Source of the DNA: DASYLJ01 sp036009625
GTDB lineage: Bacteria; Desulfobacterota; Binatia; DP-6
Assembly: GCA_036009625.1 (NCBI GenBank)
Contig: DASYLJ010000096.1
Span: 67,270-131,269 of the forward strand
Direction: 5' to 3'
DNA: 64,000 nucleotides
How positions within the stretch are numbered: position 1 is the stretch's first letter; each line of letters begins with the position of its first letter. Shown here piece after piece: positions 1 through 8,640 of the stretch. Made by a program: the position numbers and the translations under genes. The notes below the pieces were generated by a model that made no database searches, had not been told where the DNA came from, and saw only the letters and a program-made list of their open reading frames with translations.

Positions 1-2
1 TC

Positions 3-452
3 CGCCGCGTCATGGGCCTGTTCGCGACCGGCGTCACCATCCTGACGACGCGCGACACCAACCATCGGCCCTTCGGCCTCACGGCGAATGCGGTGTCGTC
101 GCTCTCGCTCGACCCGCCGCTGCTGCTCATCTGCATCGACAAGAAGGCCGAGACCCACCCGCACTTCCTCGACTCGAAGTGCTTCGTGGTGAACATCCTG
201 GCCGACGGGCAGGAGGAGCTGTCGAACCGCTTCGCCAAGTCGGGTGGCGACAAGTTCGCCGACCTGGCCCACAGCGTGAACCAGAACGGGGTGCCGATCC
301 TCGAGGGCACGCTCGGCCACATCGAGTGCTCGATCATCGAGACGCACGAGGGTGGCGACCACGTCATCCACATCGGCGAGGTGCATCACGCCGAGGTCCG
401 CGGCGGCGACCCGCTCCTGTTCTTCCAGGGCAAGTACCGCCGGATGGGGTGA
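3..452 (+). CDS. Flavin reductase family protein (5' truncated)
   Basis: The protein resembles the FMN-binding flavin reductase family (DIM6/NTAB type), which supplies reduced flavin to partner monooxygenases. The visible start, RRVMGLFATGVTILTT, matches the usual FRRVMGxFATGVT N-terminal motif. Because the frame is open to the window edge and the Arg-Arg-Val precedes the first ATG (position 12), the true start lies upstream and the gene is truncated. The remainder, SNRFAKSGGDKFADL and a C-terminal GKYRRMG, is family-typical. The partner oxygenase is not visible. The call is secure at family level and the substrate is unknown. Confidence 0.85.
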   Translation, partial: RRVMGLFATGVTILTTRDTNHRPFGLTANAVSSLSLDPPLLLICIDKKAETHPHFLDSKCFVVNILADGQEELSNRFAKSGGDKFADLAHSVNQNGVPILEGTLGHIECSIIETHEGGDHVIHIGEVHHAEVRGGDPLLFFQGKYRRMG

Positions 453-461
453 GGAGGCCGG

Positions 462-1757
462 CTACTTGCCGGCGGCGCCGAGGCGATCGAGCGAGAAGAC
501 CCCGGCGTCGATCGGCACGCGACGCTCGTGGACGGAGTCTCCCGGCGGCGCGGTGCCCGCCACGGTGGCGCGCCCCGCCTTCTGGTTCTCCGCCAGGATG
601 AACCCCATCGACGACGCCGGCAGGAGCAGCTTCTCGCCACCGGTCTCGATCGGCTGGCTGGCGTAGGCGATGAACTGCAGCGTGCGCAGCAGCGCCCCCT
701 GGGCGTCGAACTTGCGGGTGATGGCCCCCTGGAACGTCTCCTGGTCGATGCCGATCTCCACCTTGGCGAAGAGGTAGTACGGATCTTTCGGCGTCCCCTC
801 GACGACCCAGAGCTTGCGACGCACCAGCACCGGCGCCACCGGCGCCCAGGCCACGCCCTTCCACTCGGGGTCCTGGTAGCCGACGACCTTCTGGTCGGGC
901 GGCCACTCCTCGTGGATGCCACCGTTCGGCAGCGCGGTGCGCTTCGCCGTCCCAGCGAGGCTCGCCGGATCGGCCAACACCAGTGCCTCGCGCTCGCCGA
1001 CGAGCTTCCAGGTGAAGTCCTCCGGCTTGCCGTCGAAGAACGAGCCGTCGTCCTGGCTCAGGTCCGAGCCCAGAAACCCGTCGGAGCGATTCGCCGGCGA
1101 CACCTGCCGCACGCGACGGAGCGCCGGCACGTACGTCCAGGCCTGGTCCTGCTTCTGGCCATCGCGGAAGCGCCACGCCAGCGACGCCGTGCCGTTCAGA
1201 TCCGCCGGCGAGCCGACGACGGCCAATGCCTGCGATGCGACGTCGAGCGGGTTCTCCTTCGGAGCGAGCGACGGCGGCACGCCCTCGGAGAAGAGTATCT
1301 GGCTCTCGAGCCTGGCCTGGCGCTCGAGGCCGCCCTTGCCGACCCAGTCGAGGGCGAGCAGATCGTGGCTGCTGCCGATGCGCCAGAACGCGTAGTACGC
1401 GTTCCAGATCACCTTCACGCCCGCATTCGGGTCGGATGCGCTGATCGCGAACGGCAGGCCGTAGAGCCCGCGCGCCGGCGCACCGCCGTCCTTCACGATG
1501 ATGGAGCCCTTCGCATCGACATCGAGCTTGGCGGCGTTGGCTGCCGAGGCGGCGGCGAAGGCCGGCTCCCAGGGCGGCGTCGACGGCCAGGCGGCGATGC
1601 GGTTGCGGTAGGTGCCGTCCTTGTAGTGCGCGAGCAGCTCGGGCGGGAGCAGCGCCGCCGCGTCGTCGGCATTGGACGCTTCGAGCATCTGGCCCGGCTC
1701 GAGGGCCGCGAGGGCAGGAGTGACCAGGACGACCAGCAGGAGGAGGAGCGCAGGCAT
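462..1757 (-). CDS. DUF1329 family exported protein
   Basis: This is a 431-residue protein with a clear signal peptide (MPALLLLLVVLVTPALA). I chose the ATG at 1757 because it begins that signal; the open frame continues further upstream without sense. The body (WNAYYAFWRIGSS, YVPALRRVRQ, SDGFLGSDLSQDDG) is typical of DUF1329, an outer-membrane lipoprotein-sorting-like family common in Gram-negative degraders of hydrophobic compounds. No lipobox is visible, so a periplasmic or outer-membrane location is inferred. It is convergent with the flavin reductase, 9 bases away. The exact role of the family is not established. Confidence 0.8.
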   Translation of the reverse strand: MPALLLLLVVLVTPALAALEPGQMLEASNADDAAALLPPELLAHYKDGTYRNRIAAWPSTPPWEPAFAAASAANAAKLDVDAKGSIIVKDGGAPARGLYGLPFAISASDPNAGVKVIWNAYYAFWRIGSSHDLLALDWVGKGGLERQARLESQILFSEGVPPSLAPKENPLDVASQALAVVGSPADLNGTASLAWRFRDGQKQDQAWTYVPALRRVRQVSPANRSDGFLGSDLSQDDGSFFDGKPEDFTWKLVGEREALVLADPASLAGTAKRTALPNGGIHEEWPPDQKVVGYQDPEWKGVAWAPVAPVLVRRKLWVVEGTPKDPYYLFAKVEIGIDQETFQGAITRKFDAQGALLRTLQFIAYASQPIETGGEKLLLPASSMGFILAENQKAGRATVAGTAPPGDSVHERRVPIDAGVFSLDRLGAAGK

Positions 1758-1835
1758 GCAACCCCTTAACCGACCGGCACCGCCACCGCGAGCACGCTTT
1801 GACTTTTCGACCCGGCAGCCGGTAACTCCCCCCGC

Positions 1836-2240
1836 ATGGCGCCCATGGACATCGGGATATGGCTGATTCTCGCGCTCGCCTGCGTCGAGCTGATCGTGTT
1901 CAGCGCCCTGGTCGGACGCGCACGCGAGAAGTACGGCGTGCCGGCGCCCGCCACGTCGGGCAACCCCGACTGGGAGCGGCTCAACCGCGTGCATCAGAAC
2001 AGCCTCGAGCAGATGGTCGTCTTCACCCCGCTCTTCTTCCTGTACGCCACCTTCGTCGGGAAGTTCACGGCGTTGATCCTCGGGGTGGTCTTCCTCCTGG
2101 CACGGATCGCCTACGCCGTCGGCTACGCGAAGGCGCCGGAGAAACGCGCCGCCGGGTCCGCCGCCACGTTCCTCGTGCAGATATGGATGGCGATCGGCGT
2201 GATCGGCTCGCTGCTGTGGCGCTTCTCGGTGAACCCGTAG
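1836..2240 (+). CDS. MAPEG family membrane protein
   Basis: The 134-residue protein has about four hydrophobic segments, starting at residues 6-24. It carries the MAPEG signature region, with ERLNRVHQNSLEQM followed by a second hydrophobic helix. MAPEG proteins are membrane-associated eicosanoid/glutathione-metabolism-type proteins; bacterial members are mostly uncharacterised and some are glutathione transferases. Length and topology fit the family. It is divergent from the DUF1329 gene, with 78 bases between starts. The substrate cannot be inferred. Confidence 0.8.
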   Translation: MAPMDIGIWLILALACVELIVFSALVGRAREKYGVPAPATSGNPDWERLNRVHQNSLEQMVVFTPLFFLYATFVGKFTALILGVVFLLARIAYAVGYAKAPEKRAAGSAATFLVQIWMAIGVIGSLLWRFSVNP

Positions 2241-2292
2241 GTTCTTGCCGGCTTCGCAGCCTCCGGCTAAAGCGACGGCATAAGGGGGTTCC

Positions 2293-2535
2293 ATGCGTCT
2301 CCTGCCCATCGCACTCACGTTGATCCTCGCACTCACCACTGCGTCGCACGCGCAGACCGCCATCGAGCTCAAGAAGGAGCTCCTCCCGAAGATCAAGAAG
2401 GCGCAGGCCGAGGGCAAGAGCCTCGGCGAGGCCGAAACGCTCTACAAGCAGGGCGACGAGGATCTGCGGAACGGGCTGCAGGACGAAGCCCTCGAGAACT
2501 TCAAGAAGGCGAAGGAGGCGATGCCCGCCGACTGA
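2293..2535 (+). CDS. Small secreted helical protein
   Basis: This 80-residue protein has a signal peptide ending at SHA-Q. The mature part of about 60 residues is Lys/Glu-rich and helical, with a single TPR-like helix pair (ETLYKQGDEDLRNGLQDEALENF). I do not recognise a named family. The start has an AGGGGG ribosome-binding site ending 6 bases before the ATG. It lies 52 bases after the MAPEG gene. A weak TTGCCG-N17-TAAAGC promoter match lies in the gap. It is probably a small periplasmic protein. Confidence 0.6.
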   Translation: MRLLPIALTLILALTTASHAQTAIELKKELLPKIKKAQAEGKSLGEAETLYKQGDEDLRNGLQDEALENFKKAKEAMPAD

Positions 2536-2597
2536 CACGCGCGCCGTCGCGTCGCCGAGTGGATTGTTGACGCGCGCGCCGGTAAGGAGATGCGGTC

Positions 2598-3170
2598 GTG
2601 CGTCGCGCGCCGGGTTTCTGTCTTCTCCTCACGCTCGCGCTCGCCGGGTGCATGGCCCCGCAGCGCCGCGCGGGAACGGGTGCCACCTCATCCGACGGTC
2701 GCGGCCGATCGAACGCATCCGCCGACGTCCCGAGCGTGGCAGATCGTCTCGTGCAGTCCATGGTGCGTCATCCCGCCATAGCGGGCGGCACGCGGCCCGT
2801 CGTCGAGGTGAACGGCGTCGAGGATCGCACCGGTGCGTCGGTCCGCACCAAGGCGATGGCCGATCGCATCCGCACCGCGCTGGTGAAGACGCGCATGGTG
2901 CGGTTCACGCCGGTCTCGCCCACCTCACGCGACGCACTCGATCGCGCGCGACGTGAGGTGCCGGGGCAGGTGGTCGCACCGACCGATGCGCGGAAGGCCA
3001 CCGCCAAGCGGACCGCCGGCGGCTACCTCCTGTACGGCGTGCTCGACGCCACCGCCGACGCGCACGCCACCGGGCGCTACCGTCTGACTCTGGCGCTGAT
3101 CAATCTCGACACCGGCGGGATCGAATGGCAGGACACGCAAGAGGTCCTGCCAGCCGTCGCCGGGTCCTGA
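2598..3170 (+). CDS. LpoB-like lipoprotein
   Basis: This 190-residue lipoprotein has a GTG start, chosen because AAGGAG (2584-2589) lies 8 bases upstream and because the signal with lipobox LALAGC follows directly. The mature region (RPVVEVNGVEDRTGASVRTKAMADRI, quoted here in two parts: RPVVEVNGVEDRT, then a nucleotide-fold-like helix) and a C-terminal GYLLYGVLDA...YRLTLALINLDTG resemble the LpoB/YcfM family. That family of outer-membrane lipoproteins activates PBP1b in enterobacteria. The fold is related to CsgG, and a CsgG-like lipoprotein gene is convergent immediately downstream. Whether it activates a penicillin-binding protein here is inference. Confidence 0.7.
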   Translation: MRRAPGFCLLLTLALAGCMAPQRRAGTGATSSDGRGRSNASADVPSVADRLVQSMVRHPAIAGGTRPVVEVNGVEDRTGASVRTKAMADRIRTALVKTRMVRFTPVSPTSRDALDRARREVPGQVVAPTDARKATAKRTAGGYLLYGVLDATADAHATGRYRLTLALINLDTGGIEWQDTQEVLPAVAGS

Positions 3171-3180
3171 GCCGCGCGCC

Positions 3181-4077
3181 TCAGCGCACGCGGTGCAGCT
3201 GCTCGACGATCTGCGTGGTCGCCGAGTTCATCGCCGCACGGTTGGCCTGGCCGAGGGCGCTGGCGGCGAATGCGTTGCTCGCCTTGCCGAAGCCGAACAA
3301 CGAGAAGCCGTTGGCGGACGACTCGCTGCTGAAGCTGCCGTTCGCCATCACGCTGCCGACGAGACGTCCGTCGCTCGGGTTCACGATCTTCAAGTCCATC
3401 GCCACCGAGCCCGTGCGACGCGCGACGGTCTTCTCGTAGCTGGGATTGGCGAGCCCGACCGCCGCACCCGTGACCGCCGCCGGCGTGTTGCCCGCGATGG
3501 CGCCGGCGACACCGAGCGCCGCACCGAGCGCGCCGAGCGAGCCACCCGTCGTGCTGCCGGTCGCCTCGGCGATCTCGTTGAACTCGGTGACGGCGCCGCG
3601 GATCACGAACGGTCCGACCTCACCCTGGTTGCGCTTCACCATCGTCGACGGCTTGGCGCGGTTGGCGACGTAGTAGTCCCAGTCGATGAGGCGGACGTTG
3701 CCCGCGTTGCTGAGCGCGGTGACGAGCTGGTTGCCGATCGCCGAGCCGACGTTGCCGTAGGCGCCCTGCGGCGGCGGGTTGTACGCCTCCGCCTTCGGTC
3801 CCTCCGGCAGGAGTCCCCACCCGAACGGCCCCCATCCATAGCGCTGTCCCGGCACCGGCGGCGCCGAGCCGTCGCCGCCGCGATCGGCATCGAACGTCAG
3901 CGGCTCGACGGTGACGACATAGTACGGGAACGCGGGATCGTACGGGATGCGTACGACGTCCACCTGGGTGGACTCGGGCGCGGTCTGCGTCGCTCGCACC
4001 GACTGCTTGTCGACCGTCGCATTCGCGCAGGCTCCGAGGACGATCGCCATCGACAGAAGGGTGAGCGTTTTGATCAT
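3181..4077 (-). CDS. CsgG/HfaB-like lipoprotein
   Basis: This 298-residue lipoprotein has the lipobox IVLGAC at residues 12-17. The central region, with GNQLVTALSNAGNVRLIDW, GPFVIRGAVTEFNEI and a C-terminal region on S-x-x-D-G-R-L-V-G, follows the CsgG/HfaB pattern of outer-membrane secretion-channel lipoproteins. A Gly/Ala-rich hydrophobic stretch sits at residues 175-205. A proline/glycine-rich insert (QRYGWGPFGWGLLPEG) near residue 80 is unusual. It ends 10 bases from the stop of the LpoB-like gene. No curli-type subunit genes are nearby, so a curli role cannot be claimed; other trypsin-sensitive surface or adhesin functions are possible. Confidence 0.7.
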   Translation of the reverse strand: MIKTLTLLSMAIVLGACANATVDKQSVRATQTAPESTQVDVVRIPYDPAFPYYVVTVEPLTFDADRGGDGSAPPVPGQRYGWGPFGWGLLPEGPKAEAYNPPPQGAYGNVGSAIGNQLVTALSNAGNVRLIDWDYYVANRAKPSTMVKRNQGEVGPFVIRGAVTEFNEIAEATGSTTGGSLGALGAALGVAGAIAGNTPAAVTGAAVGLANPSYEKTVARRTGSVAMDLKIVNPSDGRLVGSVMANGSFSSESSANGFSLFGFGKASNAFAASALGQANRAAMNSATTQIVEQLHRVR

Positions 4078-4222
4078 CGGCCACAGGTAACATCGGGCCG
4101 CCGGAGTTCCAAACTGGCCTCACGGCGCTACTTAGATCGCCTGTGACCGCGTCGACCTTGGCTCCTAGCTGCCCGGCTTACCGGAACGACAAGTCATTGG
4201 AATCACACAGGAAAAAGTCACG

Positions 4223-4252
4223 TTGACACCCCTCTGCAGGCACCGGTATGGT
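4223..4252 (+). promoter_or_regulatory. Sigma-70-type promoter upstream of the 4319 gene
   Basis: A perfect -35 TTGACA (4223-4228) is followed after 18 bases by a -10 TATGGT (4247-4252), predicting transcription from about 4259. This excludes in-frame TTG codons at the -35 box as starts and supports the ATG at 4319. The intergenic stretch 4078-4222 otherwise shows nothing I can name. Confidence 0.5.
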
Positions 4253-4318
4253 CGCGGCCCCTGGACCCGAACGGCCTTTCACCAGACCAGCAGCAACGGA
4301 GACCCCCGAGCACCTGCC

Positions 4319-4774
4319 ATGCGGATGATCATCCCCGGAGTGAGAGACCGTCGCGTCATCGACCGACAGCTCACGGGTTTCTTCCGCGAGTATCGGGAGA
4401 CGGAGTTTCGGCGCGCCATCGCCGCCCTCAGCCGCTTCTACCACCTGCGCTCGCCGCGGGTTGAGTGGTTCGAGTACCTCGACTGGGGGAAGAGCGCGGG
4501 CCGCTGCTACGAGGACGGCAAGATCCACCTCGTCCACCCCGAGAACTGGAAGCGCGGGCGGAAGTACAAGTCGGAGCGGCAGTGGATCACGGCCGTCTAC
4601 CACGAGATGGGTCACTACATGCTCTGGACCGACGCCGAACGGAAGGCCGACGCGTTCGCCTATCGCTTCGTGCGTGGCGTCCCCGTGTCGGGCCGCAAGA
4701 GCGTCGCGCGATCCGCGAGCGCCGCTAGCCAGTCACGTCTTCACCGCCGTCGACCCCGATCACGTTCCCGCTGA
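4319..4774 (+). CDS. Putative small zinc metalloprotease (HExGH)
   Basis: The 151-residue protein carries HEMGHYMLWTDAERKAD near residue 97. This is an HExxH zincin motif followed by acidic residues that could supply the third ligand. No signal peptide is present, so it is probably cytoplasmic. The ATG at 4319 is downstream of the predicted promoter; a second ATG at 4325 is possible. The basic, Ser/Arg-rich C-terminus overlaps the convergent SDR gene by 50 bases. Family assignment beyond zincin-like is not possible, and the last 25 residues look like low-quality read-through. Confidence 0.55.
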   Translation: MRMIIPGVRDRRVIDRQLTGFFREYRETEFRRAIAALSRFYHLRSPRVEWFEYLDWGKSAGRCYEDGKIHLVHPENWKRGRKYKSERQWITAVYHEMGHYMLWTDAERKADAFAYRFVRGVPVSGRKSVARSASAASQSRLHRRRPRSRSR

Positions 4775-5525
4775 TCCAGCGCGAGCCGGGCAGCGAGAGC
4801 GCAACGAGCGCGCCGGCGACGTCCTCGGGCGTGGTGAGACGGTTCGCCGGATTGCGCCGTCGCGCCTCTTGGAACATCAGCTCGGCCACCGGGATCTTAC
4901 GCGACGCCGGCGTGTCGGTGACACCCGCGCGAATCGCATTGACGGCCACGCCTGCACCACCGAGCTCGAGCGCGAGCTGACGCACGTGCGATTCGAGCGC
5001 CGCCTTCGCCGCCGACACCGCGCCATAGAAGGGCATGGCGCGCGTCCCACCCGAGCTCGTCATCGCGAAGACGCGGCTGCCCTCGCCGATCAGGCCCGCG
5101 GCCGACAGGTCCTGCACCCAGTAGACGAGACTGTGTGCCATCACGTCGAGCGTCATCTCGAGCTGCGCCTTCGTCGTCCGCTGCACCGCCTGATCGCTGA
5201 CGAACGCCTTCAACGTGCCGAAGGCCAGCGAGTGCATCAGCAGACGCAGCGGGCGTCCCTCGAGCAACTCGCTCGCGCGCGCGCACACCTGGGCGCGTTT
5301 CTCGTCGTCGGCGGCGTTGACGTTGAAGAACTCCGCCTGCGCACCGGCGGCGCGCACGTCGCCGGCGACGGCGTGCGCCAGCGGCAACGTCGCCTTCCGG
5401 TCGAGGTGGACGCCGAGGATGCTCATGCCGTGGCGCGCCAGCTCGCGCGCCGCCGCGGCTCCGAACCCGCTCGACGCGCCCAGGATGAGACCCCACTCGC
5501 CCTCGAACGGCCGCCAGCTCGACAT
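4725..5525 (-). CDS. SDR-family enoyl-ACP reductase-like protein
   Basis: This 266-residue Rossmann-fold short-chain dehydrogenase has the N-terminal NAD(P) motif GASSGFG at residue 16. Its catalytic pair is spaced Tyr-X6-Lys (YGAVSAAKAA near residue 157) instead of the usual Tyr-X3-Lys. That spacing is characteristic of enoyl-ACP reductases FabI/FabL, and MTSSGGTRAMPFYG resembles FabL-type enzymes. The C-terminal SGNVIGVDGGEDVTG is standard for SDRs. It probably reduces an enoyl-ACP or enoyl-CoA in fatty acid metabolism, though other SDR substrates are possible. It is divergent from the next gene. Confidence 0.7.
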   Translation of the reverse strand: MSSWRPFEGEWGLILGASSGFGAAAARELARHGMSILGVHLDRKATLPLAHAVAGDVRAAGAQAEFFNVNAADDEKRAQVCARASELLEGRPLRLLMHSLAFGTLKAFVSDQAVQRTTKAQLEMTLDVMAHSLVYWVQDLSAAGLIGEGSRVFAMTSSGGTRAMPFYGAVSAAKAALESHVRQLALELGGAGVAVNAIRAGVTDTPASRKIPVAELMFQEARRRNPANRLTTPEDVAGALVALSLPGSRWISGNVIGVDGGEDVTG

Positions 5526-5581
5526 GCGGGCGACATAGCCGACGCTTGTCGGCCCGGCAACGCTCGGCTAGCTTCCCGGGC

Positions 5582-6109
5582 GTGGGCGGCAAGGGCGATC
5601 GACCGAGCCTCGAGAACCGCTGGTGGGTCGACCAGCAGAAGGACTCGAAGGGCTACGTCATCGAGCAGCCCAAGATCCCGCTGCGCTTCTTCCGCTCCGG
5701 CCTCGGCTTCGATCAGGACCGCGCGCAACGACGGCTCACCGACCTGAACCTCAAGTGGTTCAACGAAGCCGACCCGGAGCCCGGCGGCTGGGCCATGCTG
5801 CGCATGCTCGAAAAGGAGCGCGTTCCCGAGCCCCGCGTCGAGAAAGTGAAGAACGGCCTGCCCCTGCCGCCGAACTGCCGGGGCATCCTGGTCGACTCCG
5901 GCGACGCGCTGCGCGCCATCATCACGGGGCAGCCCACCGGTGAGCGCCTGATCGAGGTCCGGCTCGGGCAGCACTGCTCGTTCGACGCCTGGGTGCTGGG
6001 CGAGTGGGTGCGCGAAGAGGGCTACCGCAATTTCGACGAAGCCATGCGCAAGGTGCCACGGTTGATCCGCGAATACCTGACCACCGATCGCGGCGCGCCC
6101 ATCGGCTGA
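5582..6109 (+). CDS. Conserved-looking hypothetical protein
   Basis: This 175-residue soluble protein has no signal peptide. The only earlier in-frame start is a TTG at 5546 inside the short divergent promoter region, so I use the GTG at 5582. Repeated Trp/Tyr and charged residues (ENRWWVDQQKDSKGYV, RFFRSGLGFDQDRAQRR, HCSFDAWVLGEWVREEGY) look like a real globular protein. I do not recognise the family. The context (SDR gene divergent, small membrane protein downstream) gives no functional hint. Confidence 0.55.
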   Translation: MGGKGDRPSLENRWWVDQQKDSKGYVIEQPKIPLRFFRSGLGFDQDRAQRRLTDLNLKWFNEADPEPGGWAMLRMLEKERVPEPRVEKVKNGLPLPPNCRGILVDSGDALRAIITGQPTGERLIEVRLGQHCSFDAWVLGEWVREEGYRNFDEAMRKVPRLIREYLTTDRGAPIG

Positions 6110-6177
6110 CGGCGCCCTACCCTTTACCGGCGGATGGCGGGTTGCTATGCACGCCCCTTAACCGAGGGGGGCGCTCC

Positions 6178-6504
6178 ATGAGCAGCATCGAGGACGAGGA
6201 ATCCAAAAAGCGCATTCAGGAAGCGGTCTGGGATGGGACCCAGAAGCTCATCGTCCTGTTGGTCGTCTTCGGTGGCGGGTTCTTCGCCGCATGGTTGGCA
6301 TACGGCTACGGCCCGAACGGGGCACCGGCGCTGCGGGACAAGGTCACCGCGCAGGAGTCCTCGTACGTCGACGTGAACAAGAAGCGCGTCGATGCCGAGG
6401 GCAAGGCCACCGTCGTCGAGGGGCAGCTCCAGCGGTGCCAGGCCGACCTCCAGAAGCTCCGCAACGCCGCCGCCGCCGCCCCCGCACCGCCCCCGGCTCC
6501 CTGA
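6178..6504 (+). CDS. Small membrane protein with coiled coil
   Basis: The 108-residue protein has an acidic cytoplasmic N-terminus, one transmembrane helix at about residues 24-44 (LIVLLVVFGGGFFAAWLAYG) and a periplasmic coiled-coil segment at 55-92. It ends in an Ala/Pro tail (AAAAAPAPPPAP). A GAGGGGGG ribosome-binding site precedes the ATG. The architecture suggests a membrane anchor or spacer. No family was recognised, and it is followed by an unrelated secreted-protein gene. Confidence 0.6.
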   Translation: MSSIEDEESKKRIQEAVWDGTQKLIVLLVVFGGGFFAAWLAYGYGPNGAPALRDKVTAQESSYVDVNKKRVDAEGKATVVEGQLQRCQADLQKLRNAAAAAPAPPPAP

Positions 6505-6566
6505 CGTCGACCACCCGAAAGTCTCATTGACGGGCCGCCGACGCCCCGTCGTATGCCACGCAGCCG

Positions 6567-7445
6567 ATGGTTTCTACATGGTTGCGGCCCCGTATTGGAT
6601 TGCTGTCCGCGATGTTGCTCGTCGCGGCCACGGCGCGTGACGTCCGCGCCGACCTCCCGATCTACTACCAGACCGACTTCCAGTCGGGGGTCGGGCCCGA
6701 GTGGTCGTCGAAGACGACACAGACCGCCGGCAACGTGGGTACCGTCCTCGGTGCGTTCGGACGCCAGGCCGTGACGCTGTCGCTGCACGACCTGCCGCAG
6801 CACGATCGCCTGCTGGTGACGTTCGACCTCCTCATCGCCTCCACCTGGGACGGCAACGACGTCGACGCCGGACCCGACGTCTTCCGCGTGACGCTGGACG
6901 GCGTGACCGCCCTGCAGACCACCTTCTCCGAGGCGCCCGAGAAGCCGCAGTCGTACCCGGATGCCTATCCGGGCGGCGGCTCGCATCCGGGGGGAACCGG
7001 CGCCCTCGAGCAAGTCATCTTCTGGACCAACGAGGACGATCGCTACCGCATCACGCTGGCGCTCGATCACGTCGCCACCGGCGCCGACCTGGTGTGGGAA
7101 GGCGTCAGCCTGCAGGAGCTGCCCGACGAGGCGTGGGCCCTCGACAACGTCCGCGTCACGCTCGCCAGCGATACCGACGGCGACGGCGTCGACGACAGCC
7201 AGGAATCCCCGGTGTGCTTGGGCTCCGAGGCCGGCCAGCCGACGACGACGGTCGGCTGCACGGCGACGCAGGTGTGTCCCTGCGCGGCACCGCTCGGTCG
7301 TCACGCGTGGACGTCCCGCGGCGAGTACCGGCGCTGCATCGATCGTGCGCTCGACGAGATGGTGCGTGACGCGCGCGCCTCCCTTGCCCAACGCACGCTG
7401 CTGCGTCGTGCCGCCCAGGCGACGACCTGCGGTCGCGACGACTGA
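6567..7445 (+). CDS. Secreted protein with Ca-binding type-3 repeat and CxCxC tail
   Basis: This 292-residue exported protein has a signal peptide ending at VRA-D (residue 28). A beta-rich N-terminal domain (residues 30-205) looks like a lectin/jelly-roll fold (VTFDLLIASTWDGND, ALDNVRVTLAS). It is followed by a thrombospondin type-3-like calcium loop, SDTDGDGVDDSQES, and a C-terminal domain with CPCAAPLGRHAWTSRGEYRRC and a final TTCGR. That WxxRGxYxRC...C tail recurs in many deltaproteobacterial secreted proteins. No enzymatic motif is seen. It is convergent with the CoA transferase, 4 bases away. Confidence 0.6.
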   Translation: MVSTWLRPRIGLLSAMLLVAATARDVRADLPIYYQTDFQSGVGPEWSSKTTQTAGNVGTVLGAFGRQAVTLSLHDLPQHDRLLVTFDLLIASTWDGNDVDAGPDVFRVTLDGVTALQTTFSEAPEKPQSYPDAYPGGGSHPGGTGALEQVIFWTNEDDRYRITLALDHVATGADLVWEGVSLQELPDEAWALDNVRVTLASDTDGDGVDDSQESPVCLGSEAGQPTTTVGCTATQVCPCAAPLGRHAWTSRGEYRRCIDRALDEMVRDARASLAQRTLLRRAAQATTCGRDD

Positions 7446-7449
7446 CGCC

Positions 7450-8640
7450 TCAGATGACCTGCGCCTGACGAAGGCGCGCGATCTCGTCGTCGCTCATCCC
7501 GAGGAGCTCGCGCAGCACCTGATCGGTGTGCTGCCCGAGCTCGGGACCGAGCTTGCGCACGCTGCCCGGCGTGTCCGAGAGCTTCGGCACCACGCCTGCC
7601 GCGATCACCTCACCCAACGTGGGGTGGGGGAGTCGCTGGATCATCTCGCGCGCCAGCAGCTGCGGATGCCCGAGCAGCTGGTCGACGGTGTAGATCGGCG
7701 AGCACGGCACGCCGGCGCCGTCAGGCCCGAGCGCCTCCATCACCTGCTCCACCGTCCGCTCGCCGACCCACGCCCCGATGATGCCGTTGATCTCGTCGGT
7801 GCGTTCGAGCCGTCCGCTGACGCCACGAAAGCGCGGATCGTCGCCCAGCTCCGGCCGACCGATGGCTCCAGCCAGGGCGCGGAACAGCTTGTTGCTGGCG
7901 ACGGCGATGACGATCCAGCCGTCCTGCGCGCGATAGCTGTCGTACGGCGCCGTCCCGAGGTGGCGATTGCCCACCTGTGACGGCATGCGCCCGGAGGCGG
8001 CGAAGATGGCCGGCCAGCTGTCGAGCAGCGAGAACATGGCGTCCTGGCTCGAGACGTCCACCGCCTGGCCGCGCCCGGTGCGATGACGCGCGTTGATCGC
8101 GCCCAGCACGCCGATGGCACCGAAGAGGCCCTGCACGTAGTCGCCGAGCGAGCCGCCGCCGCGCGTCGGCGGGTTGCCGGGAAACCCCGTCAGCGACATG
8201 AAGCCGCTCGAGGCCTGCGTGATGATGTCGTAGGACGGCCGCGCGCTCCACGGCCCCGTCTGCCCGAAGCCCGACAGGCTGGCGACGATGAGCCGCGGGT
8301 GCTCGCGACAGAGGTCCTCCGGCGCCAGGCCCCACTTCGCCAGCGTGCCGCCGGCGAAGTTCTCGACCAGCACGTCGAAGTGCGGCAGCAGGCGCCGCAG
8401 CAACGCGCGCCCCTCGTCCTTGCGGAGATCGAGCGTGATGCCCTGCTTGTTGCGATTGAGCGCCAGGAAGAACACCGGCACGCCGTCGACGGGCGGATAG
8501 CCGTAGCGACCCTCGTCACCGCCCTTGGGCGCCTCGATCTTGACGACCGTCGCGCCCAGATCGGCGAGCAGCGAGGTGCAGAACGGACCTGCCAGGAACC
8601 GCGTCAGGTCGAGGATACGGACGTCGGCGAGCGCGCTCAT
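7450..8640 (-). CDS. CoA transferase family III (CaiB/BaiF)
   Basis: The 396-residue protein is a standard-length family III CoA transferase that moves CoA between carboxylic acids. The N-terminal motif VRILDLTRFLAGPFCTSLLADLGATVVKIE, the LNRNKQGITLDL strand and VENFAGGTLAKWGL are diagnostic. The candidate catalytic Asp lies in VSSQDAMFSLL near residue 185. The substrate is unknown; such enzymes act in carnitine, formate/oxalate, aromatic or bile-acid CoA metabolism. The ATG at 8640 overlaps the stop of the upstream 88-residue gene by 4 bases, implying co-transcription of three genes. Confidence 0.9.
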   Translation of the reverse strand: MSALADVRILDLTRFLAGPFCTSLLADLGATVVKIEAPKGGDEGRYGYPPVDGVPVFFLALNRNKQGITLDLRKDEGRALLRRLLPHFDVLVENFAGGTLAKWGLAPEDLCREHPRLIVASLSGFGQTGPWSARPSYDIITQASSGFMSLTGFPGNPPTRGGGSLGDYVQGLFGAIGVLGAINARHRTGRGQAVDVSSQDAMFSLLDSWPAIFAASGRMPSQVGNRHLGTAPYDSYRAQDGWIVIAVASNKLFRALAGAIGRPELGDDPRFRGVSGRLERTDEINGIIGAWVGERTVEQVMEALGPDGAGVPCSPIYTVDQLLGHPQLLAREMIQRLPHPTLGEVIAAGVVPKLSDTPGSVRKLGPELGQHTDQVLRELLGMSDDEIARLRQAQVI

